64,000 bases of DNA from Sorghum bicolor (GCF_000003195.3 NC_012872.2:22902066-22966065); one strand, 5' to 3'; positions 32,477-45,155 are shown, counted from the stretch's first letter. Made by a program: numbers and translations. The notes: generated by a model from the letters alone, not told the origin.

Positions 32477-33752
32477 TGTTGACGGTCCTTAATGCTCACA
32501 TTTAACCATCAACTAATCATGGAAAAGGGCTTAAATGCAACCAACACCTAGACTTAGGGTTTTATCTGACAGAATTCCATGAGTTTTGGTGTTTGTCTAT
32601 TTCTGCAGGGGGTTATCAGGAAATACGAAAGAAAGGCCCACGCGTCGGGATTACATATAGATATTAACGTGCCGTGCAATTATCTTACATCTAGAAGACT
32701 CCAGAAGCCACAGGAAGGAAGCGGAAGCCGAACGGAGCCAGGCACTGGGCGCCCGCCCAGTTGACCTGGGCGCCCGCCCCCTGTTAGACTCTAAATAGGA
32801 ATCTCTTTCGGGAAAGATCTCCACCTACCTAAAGGATCAAGGATAACCATTCAATCAATGTCGGTTTGATCCAACGGCCCATATTCACTTGGGAGGACTA
32901 TAAAACCAGACCCCCTGGCCCCTGGAGATCATACCTCTTCTACAGAATCAAAGCTAGGGTTTTAATTCTTCATCCAAGTAGAGAGGATCCCTCTAGTTTT
33001 TCTAGTTCTACCTCTAGTTCATCTAGTTCTAGTTCATCTAGTTCTAGTTCTAGTTCCTCTAGTTCTAGTTCTAGTTAGTTCTAGTTGTAATCTAGAAAAT
33101 AGGGAGAGAGAAGAGGAGAGCGGAGGAGGAGGAGCCGGATCTGTCGGATCTTCCTCAACATTGTACTTTTGCAGCAACTGGTTCGTTCTTCATCATTCTC
33201 TAGGTTCTTCAATTCATAATCCTGAGTTCTTTAATTACTTTTATTTACATTCAAGTTATTTATTGGATTCCCGATTGCATCAAGTGCTCTAATCTTTGCA
33301 ACATTAGAGTATTAATTAATAGATTAGACGTGGTGTTTAGTCTTGCAATTACCTGGAATTGCACCCAATCCTGCGGAATGTTGTGGTAGCCCTAGGGTAG
33401 TGACAGCCCTAACGGTCGATGTATTCCACCTCGTTCGAATCGGTGTTTGTAGGACCGTAGTCAGAGCTTCCTAGCCCCCTTCTCATCTCTTTCTGTGGTT
33501 AGTGTTCTGATGTCCCGAAATAAATAATCTTTGAAGTAATTCTTGATTCTTAGATCAACTAGAGAACTGTCAGGAAACTTCCTCTCTTCCCACCAAAAAT
33601 AATTATATAGTTATCCTTGGGCGATCTTGAATCTTAATTAGTACACTCACATTCCCTGTGGAAAATCGATACTCTAGAATACTCTCGGGTGAAATCTACA
33701 TCGGTATCCGTGCGCTTGCGGATTTTTCTGTTTGTATTTAAAATACCCAACA
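32477..33752 (+). repeat. D 3' LTR, forward (1276 bp)
   Basis: TGTTGACGG...ACCCAACA. Contains the paired GGGCGCCCGCCC motif (32747-32780), a TATA box (ACTATAAAACC, about 32897-32907) and a CTAGTT minisatellite (32991-33088). Same family as 35743-36931 and the reverse 47562-48840. Confidence 0.9.
32991..33088 (+). repeat. CTAGTT/TCTAGT minisatellite in D LTR
   Basis: About 95 bp of TCTAGT/CTAGTT hexamer variants. The homologous site is about 100 bp in 48224-48325 and only about 33 bp in 36237-36269, so length varies between copies. Confidence 0.85.
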
Positions 33753-35742
33753 GCCACCCACTTGCGAACCCAGTGTACACCCAGGAACACTCCCTGGCCC
33801 TCTGAATCGCCCGGACTTCCTCTTCTTCCCCAACTCTGGCCAACTTCCGCCACGAGCCCCCTTCCTCGTGGCCAGGCCATTCCGCAAGGTATCAAGCTGA
33901 GGTGATAGATGTTAGAGCTTCACCGTGTTGTCCCGTAGCTCATGCGCTCGCTTCGTGGTCTTACGCACACGCAGGTCCACCGGAATGATGTTGCCAAGCC
34001 GGAGTGCTCGCGCAAAGAAGCCGTCACCGTCGCCAGCAACCTCTGCTACCTCACCGACCTCGGTGATGTGAGCATCGCACTCCTTATCCCTTGTAGAAGC
34101 TCTCTAGCGCGTCAGCTCACGCTCTACTGAGCTCTCGTAGCCGGTCTACGTGCGGCCAGTGCCGCCGTCCGCCATGTGTGTGGCCAAGGTAGGGAGAGGG
34201 GGTAGCATGCCCGTAGGCAGGGTCAACGGGGTCGCGAAGGAGAGGCGAAGTCGCTGTGCTTCGTCGCGAGGGCTGGAACCCCGCCAGCGGCGGCCGGGAG
34301 GACAACCGAGCCGCCGGCAAGGTGAGGGACGATGCTGACAGCGGGGGCCCGCTGTCAGCGACGTCGTGAGGAGGGGGGGGAAGGCGCGCGTAGTGCGTTG
34401 GCCGAGCAGATGGGCCGGCCTGCGGGCCAAGCTGCTGGACCCCCCGCGGCACAGTGCCGTTTTTCTTTTTCCTTTTTGTGCAAATTTAAATTATGTTTGA
34501 TTTTGTGTAGAAAATTATGTGCAGATCCAAAAATAGTGAAAATATTTGGGTATGTTCTATGCAGCGGGTAGAACATAGAAAAAATGTTATATTCCATATT
34601 CTGATAATTTGAGCATGTATAAAAATTATACCTTTTATTTAGTAAATAAACATTCCTTGAATTTTAAGAATTTATTACTATGTCCAAAAATCACCAAAAT
34701 TTGTGAGATGTCTCTGAATATTATTCCCTAGCCTCACACAAAATTTGGTGGCATTTGGATAATATTTGAACAAAATATTAATATATCTTTAATTAGTAAT
34801 TTAGTAGTAATCCTAAAATATTAGATAATAATTAATTTAATTTTCCAAATTAATAGTTGAGTGATTTTGGAATTGGGTGATGACCTAAGGTCATTAATCT
34901 TAATGACCTTTGGTATTTAATTATTGTTTGGTGTTAATACTTAATTACTGTCATTAATACTTAATCAAGAATAATTAAGATAAAAGGGATTAATAATTAG
35001 TTGATTAAGAATGATTGCAAATTAAGAAAGGTCTTAGCTTACTGATGCAACCTCTTGGGTAAAAACACTAATGTGGTAAACAACCTTTAATTATTGTTTT
35101 AGCTTGCATTTGTACCGAGAAGGAAAGTTGTACTCAACCAAATCCTTCGTATATGTCATAAGCGTGTCATGAGTGTACATCATTTTGCGTATAGTGCACG
35201 TGACCGAAGGAGCGACCGTTGAACCAAACCCCGAAGTCGGTGTTCTGTTCAAGGAAGTAGGATCCGAGACTTAGGAAGTCTCCGAGGAACCCACTCAGCT
35301 CTGCAATGAAGGCAAGCCCCGGATGCATTAACCCTTCCTTGAATGTTTTAACTATTTTATCACTTATGAATTGAAATTGCTGCATTACATAGTTAAGAAT
35401 TGGGTTCAACCTATCTGTTGCATTTACTACCTTGATGTTTGTTATCCTATCCTTGGCACCTATTTTATTTCAAATCTGCATAGTAATTCTTAGCCCTGCT
35501 TATTAGATAGGCTTTCAACTAAGAAAGTTTGAATGGTTGTTGTGGAATACTTTTATGGTCAATGATGTTTCAACTTGAGACCGGTCGGTGGACTTGCTCT
35601 AAGAATGGAGTTTTAAAGTGGTGTCTCCAACTGTGTCGATTAAGGACCGGTCCGTTGATGTCCTGCTGGGTTGAGAATTTATAGTACTAGGCACTTGCCC
35701 TCGTAAAGCACGGTCTTGTGATTCCTCAATGAGAGCGGCTAC
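33753..35742 (+). repeat. E-family LTR, forward, first part
   Basis: Homologous in opposite orientation to 62000-63900. It has a GC-rich block (34117-34450), an AT-rich intron-like block and an exon-like ORF from 35195. The left edge is cut by the forward D element, the right by a solo D LTR. The broken counterpart of the small acidic ORF has a TAG where the reverse copy has TGG. Confidence 0.75.
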
Positions 35743-36931
35743 TGTTGACGGTCCTTAATGCTCACATTTAACCATCAACTAATCATGGAAAAGGATCCAA
35801 ATACAACCAACACCAGACTTAGGGTTTTATCTGACAGAATTCCATGAGTTTTGGTGTTTGTCTATTTTTGCAGGGGGTTATCAGGAAATGTGGAGGAAAG
35901 GCCCACACGTCAGGTTTACATAGAGATATTAATGTGTGCGCCAATTTTCTATCATCTAGAAGACTCCAAAAGCCACGAGAATGAACGGGAGGCCGATCGG
36001 GCCCGGGGGCAGGGCGTCCGCCCAGCTACAGGAGCCAATCAGGCTCCGCCTCGTGGATCATGCTCCACTGACCTAAAGGATTAAGCAAAACCATGTGATT
36101 AAGGTCGGTTTGATCCGACGGTCCACATTCATTTGGAAGGGCTATATAAGCAGGCCCCCAGGGCCCCGGAGAACATACCTCTTCTACAGAATCAAAGCTA
36201 GGATTTCAATTATTCATCCAAGTAGAGAGGATCCCTCTAGTTCATCTAGTTCTAGTTAGTTCTAGTTGTAATCAAGAAAATAGGGAGAGAGAAGAGGAGA
36301 GCGGAGGAGGAGCCAGATCTGTCGGATCTTCCTCAACATTATAGTTTTGCTGCAACTGGTTCGCTCTTCATCGTTCTCCAAGTTCTTCAATTCATAATTC
36401 TTGAGTTCTTTAATTACTTTTATTTACATTCAAGTTATTTACTGGATTCTCGCTTGGATCAAGTGCTCTAGTCTTTATAACGCTAGAGTAGTAATTAATA
36501 GATTAGATGTGGTGTTTAGTCTTGCAATTACCTGGAATTGCACCCAATCCTGCAGATTGTTGTGGTAGCCCTAGGGTAGTGACAGCCCTAACGGTTGATG
36601 TATCCCACCTCGTTCGGATCGGTGTTTGTAGGACCGTAGTCAGAGCTTCCTAACCCCCTTCTCATCTCTTTCTCTGGTTAGTGTTCTGATGTCCCGAAAT
36701 AAATAATCTTTGAAGTAATTCTTGATTCTTAGATCAACTAGAGAACTCTCAGGAAACTTCGTCTCTTCCCACCAAAAATAATTATATAGTTATCCTTGGG
36801 CGATCTTGAATCTTAATTAGTACACTCACGTTCCCTGTGGAAAATCGATACTCTAGAATACTCCCGGGTGAAAGCTACATCGGTATCCGTGCGCTTGCGG
36901 ATTCTTCTGTTTGCGTTTAAAATACCCAACT
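35743..36931 (+). repeat. Solo D LTR (1189 bp) in E LTR
   Basis: Starts TGTTGACGG and ends ACCCAACT (terminal A changed to T). It is flanked by TSD GCTAC at 35738-35742 and 36932-36936. With no internal sequence, it is a solo LTR left by LTR-LTR recombination. The host E sequence is colinear across it with the E copy at 61870-61960. Confidence 0.92.
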
Positions 36932-37079
36932 GCTACTCACGCACTGGGCATACTCACGTTCCCTGTGGAAAATCGATACTCTAGAATACTCCCGGGTGAA
37001 AGCTACATCGGTATCCGTGCGCTTGCGGATTCTTCTGTTTGCGTTTAAAATACCCAACTGCTACTCACGCACTGGGCAT
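36824..37079 (+). repeat. 128-bp tandem duplication across the solo LTR edge
   Basis: 36824-36951 and 36952-37079 appear identical. The unit covers the last 108 bp of the solo LTR, its TSD and about 15 bp of flank, so the duplication happened after LTR insertion. Confidence 0.92.
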
Positions 37080-38143
37080 GGAGCGATGGCGAGAGTAGCG
37101 TGTACCCTCCTGGCAAATGGGCTGGACAGTGGAGTACCGTGCTCTCGGGTGTCGCGAACCCAGTCAGATCTTGGGAAAGCTAGATTTGGGTTGACATATG
37201 CAAGATTTGGTTCTACATAGGTCAGGTGGTTAGGAACTCCAGCTGGATTGCTAAGCGGTTCGAATCGTCGTTGCTCCCCAATTGGGAGACTCAATCCACT
37301 AACCCCCATCATAGTTAAATATGCAACTAAGGTATAAACTACGGAAAAATAAAATGTCTCATGAAGTTCGGATCCCGATTCCCCGACTCAGAGTGACATG
37401 AAGCTATGGCCATCGGATGAACAACATTGTCATTAAGGACTAGGAATTTACAGACTTGTCTGTAAAAAGCAACTAGATAGACTGTCCTCGAATTCCTTGG
37501 CCTCTCGAGGTGAGCAATTCGTGGTTAAAACTTGAAAGTAAGGATGCACTATTAGTAAGCTTTTATGCAAAACAACTTAGCTCCTTGCTCAGCCACTCCT
37601 TGTCTACCCTAAGCCTGCATTCCTAATTTCTCCCTTTTTCTACCAGGTAAGTCTTGTTGAGTACCCTAGTACTCAGGGTTTATAACCCCTGTTGCAGGTG
37701 AAGTTCAGGAGCCGACTTGTTTCGGACCCTGTTGTGTGACTGTCTTCGAGGTTTACGACGAGGAGGAATAAGCATGACCTGTGGGCATGGTCTGTAAACT
37801 TGTAATCTTTGTAATTTGGTTAAAGTTGCTCCATTGGACCTGGCCTATAATAACTATTTGTCTAAGTCCTCCTTTGAAGAACTACTTTGTAAATTAAGTT
37901 ATATAATGCTTCCGCCGTTTTACTCTGAAATGCTAGTTTGGTTACATCCTGTTTGTGATACTACAATGTCTTCGCAATGAATGATCCTGGTGTTAATATG
38001 GTCACTTGCTATCCTGTAAGGGTGAGAAGAAGAAATTTTTGTTAATTGACCATTGCTACTGGTCACGACGAATCCTGTTGTTACGCCACAGGTAGTAGTG
38101 GAGTGGGTGTCCTGGGACACTCATCGGACTTCTGGAGTAGATG
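37080..38143 (+). repeat. E-family LTR, forward, second part
   Basis: Continues the E LTR; colinear in reverse with 61900-60830. It is interrupted about 100 bp before its expected end by the reverse F LTR at 38144. No coding seen. Confidence 0.75.
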
Positions 38144-38950
38144 TGTAACAGAACCGTCCAATTTATAAGAACTCAAGTGAATTAGCGACCACAAAAGCAG
38201 TCAAGCCAATAGACTTGAATCCATATAAACCCGGTAGTCCGACGAAATCTCAAAAGACCTCGATTCAACCAACCATACAACCAAGATCGTACATGACCAA
38301 GCATCACCATCACAGATTACAACATTCAACACAGAACATAGTTTTACATCACATCAGAGTTTAAAGGAGGTTATTACAAACCATAGCAGTAGCGGAAACA
38401 AAGTAGTTTTGAAGCAACATCATCTCAGTTTATAATACATGCCAGTTCCATGGTCAAGTCCCAACAAAAGCACAACTGAAGATAAAGGAGTGATCACGCC
38501 CATGATCTATTCATCATCCGCAGCTGGGTGATGACAGTTAGCGCAATAGTCGTGATAGACGACATCATCTGCAACAGGGGTAAATAAAACCTTGAGTACG
38601 AGAATGTACTCAGCTAGACTTACCCGTCATAAACCAGAAATAAAGTGACACCAAGGAGTATGCAAGGCTGACCTTTGTGGGCTGGTTTGACTCACCTTTT
38701 TGCATAAAAGCCTTTGTTGTAGGTAATTTGTTTATCATATTCCAGCAGCAAGTTCATTAATTAACAACTATCCACTAGATTAGCACCTGTTCTAAGCATA
38801 CACTTGAGAAATTAAGCATTTCAATAATAACCATATCAAGATTATCACTTTGCCATCAACATTCTCATCATAACCATCAAGTTTATTTAGTGAATTCTAC
38901 GTTGCCGCTGCCCAAGTCAAGTTCTCACTATCCGGGAGAGACGGCGATTC
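38144..38950 (-). repeat. F LTR fragment, reverse
   Basis: TGTAACAGAACCGTCC at 38144 is the mirror of the F LTR end at 31239. Homology continues to 38950, where CRM-B is inserted (expected TSD GATTC at 38946-38950; right partner not in the window). Confidence 0.85.
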
Positions 38951-40122
38951 TGATGAGGACATCCCAACCAAGCATGCTCCCTCTAATTCCATGCCAACCT
39001 CTACACCGACTACGCCGGCACCAGCCCAAGCCATTGATAGAGCAATTACACGTAGCCGAGCCAAGAAGCTACAACAAGAGGTGAACGCGCTACTTTGTGA
39101 GAGTTCTATTAATGTTAATGAGAATATTATACTACCTAAGTGTTCTACTTTGGTTGTGCTTAGGTATACATATGAGGAGGGAGGTGACCTGGATCGCAAG
39201 GATTGGAACAACATGGTGAAGAACGGACCAGTTGAAAGAAGGGCAGATCGGACCAGTACGGTGCAGAACGGACTAGTTGAAAGAAAAGATCATAACTTTC
39301 ACTTTCGAGATGCTATGAAGGCCCATGACCACTTGTTGGAAAGCTCTTCGAGTCTACTTTCCAATGAATCTAGTGGAGACCAGTTTGGATACTCCATACT
39401 GCCTGCAGACCAGAATTAGTATAGACTGCTCAGAAGGTCAATAGTCTATCGTGACAGAATGTTGGTACAACTTGCCAAGTAAAACTGTACCAATATACAG
39501 AGTTTCGTGGTGCATGGCATACGTTGCTGGAAAGCTCTTGGAGTCTAGTTTCACACCCAAGAAACGGTTCATCATTTGGACTTTCCAATAAAAAGTTATC
39601 GTCAGTTTATTGAAAACTGCTCTGGAGGCCAACAGTCACGCGAAGCCAATTCGGGAATCCATTTCGAGGGGACCTTTCACATTGCCTTCCCTCAGAAACT
39701 CTATTTCGTTTTTATACCTATCTAGCAGGGCTGTTGCTAGTATAAATACCCCCTAAGACTCATTGTAATCCAAGACTTATGATATTGAGAATACAAACCA
39801 CTTTGTTCAGCTGTGTGCTAACAACTTCAGAGAGAGATCTCTACCCCTTTGCTCTTGTGTTTTCCTTCGCGGAGATTACAGAAGCGGCCGCGTCATCAGC
39901 ACCCAATCCGTGCTCCTGATCCTCGAGTTCAGGTTGCGTAGGTTGGTTCTTTGAGAGTGTGGTTGGGCGAATCCTAGCTTCAGTCTGCCGTATAGAGACG
40001 GTGGTTGGCTCCTTGTGCGTGTCGTCAGGTTGCAATAGTTATCCTCGCTGCTTGCAGCAAGTTATCGGCTGATCTTCAGCTAGTTATCCTACGTCGTGAA
40101 GATCGGGACAGCGACCTCACCA
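38951..40122 (+). repeat. CRM-B 5' LTR (1172 bp)
   Basis: TGATGAGGAC...CCTCACCA, bounded on the right by the PBS. Carries the pol C-terminal coding segment (open from 38991 to 39419) even in the 5' LTR, as expected when pol extends into the 3' LTR. Confidence 0.92.
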
Positions 40123-40124
40123 TC

Positions 40125-40136
40125 TGGTATCAAAGC
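40125..40136 (+). promoter_or_regulatory. Primer-binding site of CRM-B (initiator-Met tRNA type)
   Basis: TGGTATCAAAGC two bases after the LTR; one mismatch to the common TGGTATCAGAGC. Confidence 0.85.
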
Positions 40137-41048
40137 TCAAGTTTCCACGGTAGGATTTTTACCCTTAGCTACATATATATATCTTGTTCGTCCTATCCAC
40201 CAAAAAGCCATAAAAAAAATTTGCATTAGCCCTTTGTTTCAGTCTGTTTTTCTTGTGAGTTTGGTTAAGTTTCAGTCCATTAGAGTTTTGTTTAGTTGCT
40301 GATCATCATATCCTTTGTGTGTCCTTTGTGCCTCTTTTATATCTACAAATCCCTAAAGAAAATCTGAAACCAGTATCATCCTTCGCGTAAACTTTGAGCC
40401 TATCAAGTTAGAACGCTGACGGTTGTGTCTTGTTTCAAAAAAAAGTGTGTGTAAGTGTTATATTTGTTCTTGTTCTTAGTTATAAAAAAAAAGTAACAAA
40501 AAAAAGGAAAGTGAAAAAAAAGAGTTGAGGAAGAAAAGTTGTGAAGAAAGAGTAGAAAATTCACTCTGTTTATGTGCTCAAGTTCTGAATTTTATATCAA
40601 GTCACACAATCAGTCATTATCCATCTTTGGTGCAAAATTTTGCTTGGGTTTGATTGCAACACTTGCATCCTAGGCATACTCCTTGTTTGCATCAAATCTG
40701 AATTATCTTTGCGCGTGTGTTTGATCTATTTACATCACTCATATCTTGTGGTCAGCACTAGGCATTGAACTTCTAGTTTGGATTGTGGTTTAACTTTACA
40801 ATATCAAGAATTCAGATTGCATTCCTTGAGAAATATATCCCCACCAAGCTCCACAAATAACCCACCGTCATAGGAAAATACTGTTCTTGGATTCTCCCAA
40901 CCATCATTCTCGGTTACCACCTCGCATTGGCCGTTGTAATCTGCGGGGAACTCACATGAGCTTCGGTTGGTAAGAGAGGTGAGATTGTGAGATTCCACAT
41001 ATAATTCCCTATTCTACATATATTGTTGCTTTGCCTTCACTAATTTTT
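40137..41048 (+). other. CRM-B leader
   Basis: Untranslated 5' leader between PBS and gag, AT-rich with an A-rich tract at 40480-40550. No coding recognised. Confidence 0.6.
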
Positions 41049-41058
41049 TACAGCAAGA

Positions 41059-42215
41059 TGGCTGAGCATCCGGAGATTAATGATTGTGTCACCATGGCAG
41101 CATTCGATGAGATGAAACAAAACATGGAGACGCTAACAAACAATGTTCAAGCACTCATGAACCGGTTGCAAATTCATCCTCATGATAATGCAAATGGCAG
41201 TCACCATGAAGATGAAGATGAAGAAAGCGAAGGAGAAGCTGCTCGTCGTGCAAGGGAACGGCGTAGAGAGGGAGCTCCTGCCAATGCAAGAAGACCTCCT
41301 TTTCCACGACGTGATCATGGTGGTAGAGGTGCTGGTCATGGACATGGGAGAGGTATTGGATTGGAAGAAAGTGAAACTGAGGAAGAGGATGAAGAAGAAG
41401 AGGATGAACAGCCCCATTATGATGATCGTCGTCACCGAAGAAATCGTAGGCGTAATCAGCACAATGAAGAGATGTTTGGAAAGTTAAAATTCACCATGCC
41501 CCAGTTTGAAGGAGGATCTGATCTTGAAGCATATCTTACATGGGAGTTGAAGGTGGATAAAGTTTTTCGTGTTCATAATTATTCTGAGGGAAAGAAGGTT
41601 GCCATGGCTGCTCTTGAGTTCGATGGGTATGCTCTAATCTGGTGGGAGCAAATATTGAATGAAAGAGAAGAAGCTGGTCAAGGTGATGTTCGTTTATGGG
41701 CTGAAATGAAGAGAGAATTGAGAGCAAGATTTGTCCCCAAACATTATCGCCGTGATTTATTTGACAAGCTACAAAATCTGAAGCAAGGAAGCCTCAGTGT
41801 TGATGAGTATTATAAAGAGATGGAGAAGGCGATGATTAGAGCCAATGTAATTGAAGATGAAGAGCAAACAATTGCAAGATTTATGTCAGGGCTGCATCGG
41901 AATATTCAGCGCATTGTTGAATTTCAGCAATATCGTAATCTTGTTGAATTGGTGCATCAAGCTAGCAAAGCTGAGCGGCAATCGCAGCAGGATATGAAGT
42001 CCACTAGAGGAGTATCTTTCAGCACAAAGAGTGCAGCAAGTGGAAGTAAATTTGCACCCAAAGGAAGTGGAAGTAAAGGTACATTTTCCAGCTCAAACGG
42101 TGGTGCACGATCTAGCAACCTTGGTTCTTCTAGTAGCAAAGAGTTGGCTGCTCAAAATGAGAAATTCAAATCAGCAAACTCAGTGGGTTCTTCCAGCAAG
42201 AGTAGTGGAATTTAG
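41059..42215 (+). pseudogene. gag: CRM-B gag, stopped before the zinc knuckle
   Basis: Gag with probable start ATG 41059 (M-A-E-H-P-E-I-N-D). Upstream in-frame codons to 41031 include another Met. Residues 20-120 are acidic/basic low complexity. The retrotrans_gag domain spans about 41480-41960 (L-K-F-T-M-P-Q-F-E-G, then A-L-I-W-W-E-Q-I, then F-V-P-K-H-Y). TAG at 42213-42215 replaces the CAG seen in CRM-A; the zinc knuckle follows in the same frame (about 42216-42258), so the product would lack nucleocapsid. Confidence 0.88.
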
Positions 42216-43156
42216 TGCTTCAAGTGTGGTGGTCGTGGTCATGTTGCAAGAGAGTGTCCAAACGCTAGAACCATCACTGTGAATGATCAAGGGGAGTATG
42301 AATCTGCTAGTGAGGAAGAACAAGAAGATAGTGGAAGTGAGAGTAATCTTGAGAAGGACATCTGTGAATTTGAATCTGGTGCTGCTCTTGTTGTAACTCA
42401 GATTTTGAGTGTACAAATGAGCGATGCTGAAAATGGACAGCGACACATTCTTTTTTCAGACTAGAGCTAAAGTGCAAGATAAGGTTGTCAAAGTGATCAT
42501 TGATGGTGGCAGTTGCCACAATCTTGCAAGCAAAGAAATGGTTGAAAAGCTTGGGTTGAAGCTGCTGAAACATCCCCATCCATATCATGTGCAATGGCTT
42601 AATAATTCAAGTTCTATTAAGATTGCACAAAGAGTGAAAGTTCCATTCAAGATTGGTGAATATATTGACACTGTAGAGTGTGATGTGGCGCCTATGACAG
42701 TGTGCCACATGCTGTTGGGAAGACCATGGCAATATGATCGATCGTCTCTACATTGTGGTAGAACCAATCAATACACCATCAAGTGGAAGAACAAGGAGTT
42801 GATTCTTAAACCCATGACACCGCAGCAAATCCTAGCTGAGCACTTGCAAAAGAGCTCCGAAGTGAGGAATGAGAGTGCAAAAGAAGGAGAGAAAAATAAT
42901 TTGAGTGCCCTCCACAAATCAGTGAGTGAGAGCCATAAGCCAAACATGAGAGATGACAAAAAAAGAGAGGGAGAGAACTTCGTGATGATAGCCACCAAAT
43001 CTGAACTAAGAGATGTGAGGAAAAACCCAGATCAAGTACTATTTGTACTTGTGTGCAAGGACACATTGCTTTCAGCTAATGACTTAACATCTGTCCCTAG
43101 TGCTGTTGCACGTGTTTTGCAGGACTATGACGATGTTTTTCCAAAGGAAACACCTG
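42216..43156 (+). pseudogene. pro: CRM-B nucleocapsid remnant and protease
   Basis: Zinc knuckle and acidic tail, then an extra T in a T-run near 42455 shifts the frame. From 42424 another frame gives the protease (I-I-D-G-G-S-C near 42500, L-L-G-R-P-W near 42713) and the linker with intact K-N-K-E-L that CRM-A lost. The frame reads past the break at 43156 into unrelated Tat DNA and stops at 43254. Confidence 0.8.
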
Positions 43157-43559
43157 CATTTCAGACTTATCTCTCTGCCGCATCTATAAAATTCGAGGTT
43201 GTTCAAATGGATATGGTAACTATTTGCATGACAATCAAGGGATTGTGTAGGTGATTTGATGGCAAGTAATCATGACCTTGAGGATATTTCACTGTGCACA
43301 ATATTTTAATCAACCATCGGCAGCGTATCTTGATATCAAGTTTTTGCCGATGGGCGGTTTTCCCTATGACTTGGCGTCGATCGAGGTAGAGGTGGTTGAG
43401 AGATGTGTGATCTTTACTGAGATATGAAAATCAAGGCTGGGTTTGTTTAGATTTGGTAACAAATTTTTGTCAAGAAGAAGATAATTATGTAAAGACAATC
43501 ATTATCTGGAGAGAATTTCGGAGCATTAATGATTTTATACTCAGAAATTAGGGGGCATG
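43157..43559 (+). mobile_element. Remnant of a Tat-related element, 3' region
   Basis: Homologous to 13870-14332 of the Tat element but clearly diverged. It ends with GGGGGCATG directly before an LTR start. Contains ATCGGC (43317) and GCCGAT (43347). Confidence 0.75.
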
Positions 43560-43863
43560 TGTTGACACTATTTTTGGAATGGGTCAAGATAATTAAGGCA
43601 GACCGATCAGCAATAGAAAGGTTATTGTATTACAGCAGAAGGATGCCGATGAAGATCAACCGATAAAGATGGTGCCGATGATAGGAGATGATCGGTAGAA
43701 AGATTCTACTGATTCAGGTTCGGTATAAGGTCGAAAGTGGTGTTTGCTGGATTGTTGCCGATAAGACTTATGGTTACCGATGCCGATGGAGGAGGACGTG
43801 AAGACTACTGCTGGAAGGGTGTATATGTGCCGATGGGGCAGGAGCCGATGAAGACTTTATCGT
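43560..43863 (+). repeat. Tat-related LTR, truncated
   Basis: Starts TGTTGACACTA. The first 304 bp retain several GCCGAT motifs (about 43640-43855) while the remaining sequence is hardly alignable with the 2782 LTR. Cut by the G LTR at 43864. Confidence 0.7.
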
Positions 43864-45113
43864 TGTTGGCGCTTCTTAGCGACAGAAGAGAAATCCGCAA
43901 GAGCATGGAAGTACCGTTGTAGCACTTCACCCGGAAGTATTTAGGGTTTCATATTTATCCACAGGGAATGGCAAAACGTCACATAGACTCTAAACTAATC
44001 ACCCTAGAAGATAGAAGGGAGGAGAACACGGCTAAGAGGATACACTAAAGTGATGAACCACTAAGTGGAAAGACCTTCCCACTACTTGCTTGCTTTAGGC
44101 CCATTGAGAGTCCTAGGTAACTAGGCGATCCCAGTATGAGCACTACGCTACGACAGATCATGGAGGATTACAATGGATGCCAGATGCTGTCACTACACTA
44201 ACACCTACCACTCTGCCCAAAAGCCGTACCACATATGAAGGTAGCCCACAACTTAGACACCATGTCTACGAAGGTGACTACTGCTCTAGCGATGCGTAGG
44301 ATTATCCATCTCTATCAGGAGTCCTCTTACTAGAGCACCCGTTCTAAGAACGAGCGACGATCCCACAAGCAAATATCTTTATGAAAGTAATTCACTTAAT
44401 GAATCAAAACTGAAATGTAACACAAACCTCGTACTTCAAGTAGTAAGAACGAATGTAGAGGTTCAAGAAGGAGCGAGAGCCGATTGGTCCGGCACTTGGT
44501 CCACCGTAGAGTAGAACTTGCTTCGACCCCGCTTCTACACTTCATCTCTTGCCTCTCTCTCTAGCCTAAGTCTAGAATAGCTGGAGCTAAACTAATAAAG
44601 CACCACTCCTTCTATTTTCTTCTATCTTCATATATTTAAATGGAGGAGAGGGGGTCTCAATTTATAGCTCCATAAGATGGTTCGGGGCGATCTAAATTTG
44701 GTTGTAGGTGAAACCGTCCTATGCATGCTGCCATGAAATCGCTTGAAAAAGGTGGGACCGAATTGCCGCCACGGGGGGTGTGCCCGCACCAGGGTGCGAC
44801 CGCACCACTAGTGGGCCCCCCTGGCCACCGCCTTCTCGTGGTCGGTTCGTCTCTAGGGCCTGATTCTTCTTGTGGTTATAGATGGATCCAGTTCGGTGTT
44901 TTGGTGGGCTTTTCCATTTAATCTTCATTTGCGCCTTTTCTGAAAATGCTTTCTTGAAGTGCGCTTTCTCGTGTCTTTTGCGCCTTTCCACGTGTCATAC
45001 CTGAAATTGATATTTACAACAAAGCTTGTGGAAAGGTTAGATAAAAGCCCTATCATCTATTTATTTTATTTATAAAAATTATGTTTATAATTATAAGACA
45101 AGAAGTGCCAACA
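43864..45113 (-). repeat. Element G 3' LTR (1250 bp)
   Basis: On plus it reads TGTTGGCGC...GTGCCAACA. TATA-like TATAAATTG on the minus strand near 44660. No second copy in the window. Left flank ATCGT (43859-43863) is the probable TSD. Confidence 0.8.
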
Positions 45114-45155
45114 AACTCCCCCACACTTGGTCCTTTGCTCGTCCTCGAGTAAAGT
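45114..45155 (-). promoter_or_regulatory. PPT and conserved box of element G
   Basis: Minus strand: ACTCGAGGACGAGCAAAGG, then CCAAGTGTGGGGGAGTT abutting the LTR. It is the variant form of the C/D box. Confidence 0.8.

Larger units (their letters stand above)
38951..43156 (+). mobile_element. CRM-B: CRM-type element, 5' LTR to protease, truncated
   Basis: Intact 5' LTR, PBS, leader and gag, then protease. Sequence leaves CRM homology at 43156/43157, just before RT, and continues as the 3' part of a Tat relative, so the right half was lost by recombination or deletion. Closely similar to CRM-A in the shared 1.35 kb. Confidence 0.88.

Noticed and set aside
32866..33078. Short frame ending in a poly-Ser run
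   Set aside because: It is the translation of the CTAGTT minisatellite within an LTR.
40125..40136. tRNA-like match (TGGTATCAAAGC)
   Set aside because: It is only a 12-base primer-binding site next to an LTR; no tRNA gene body follows.
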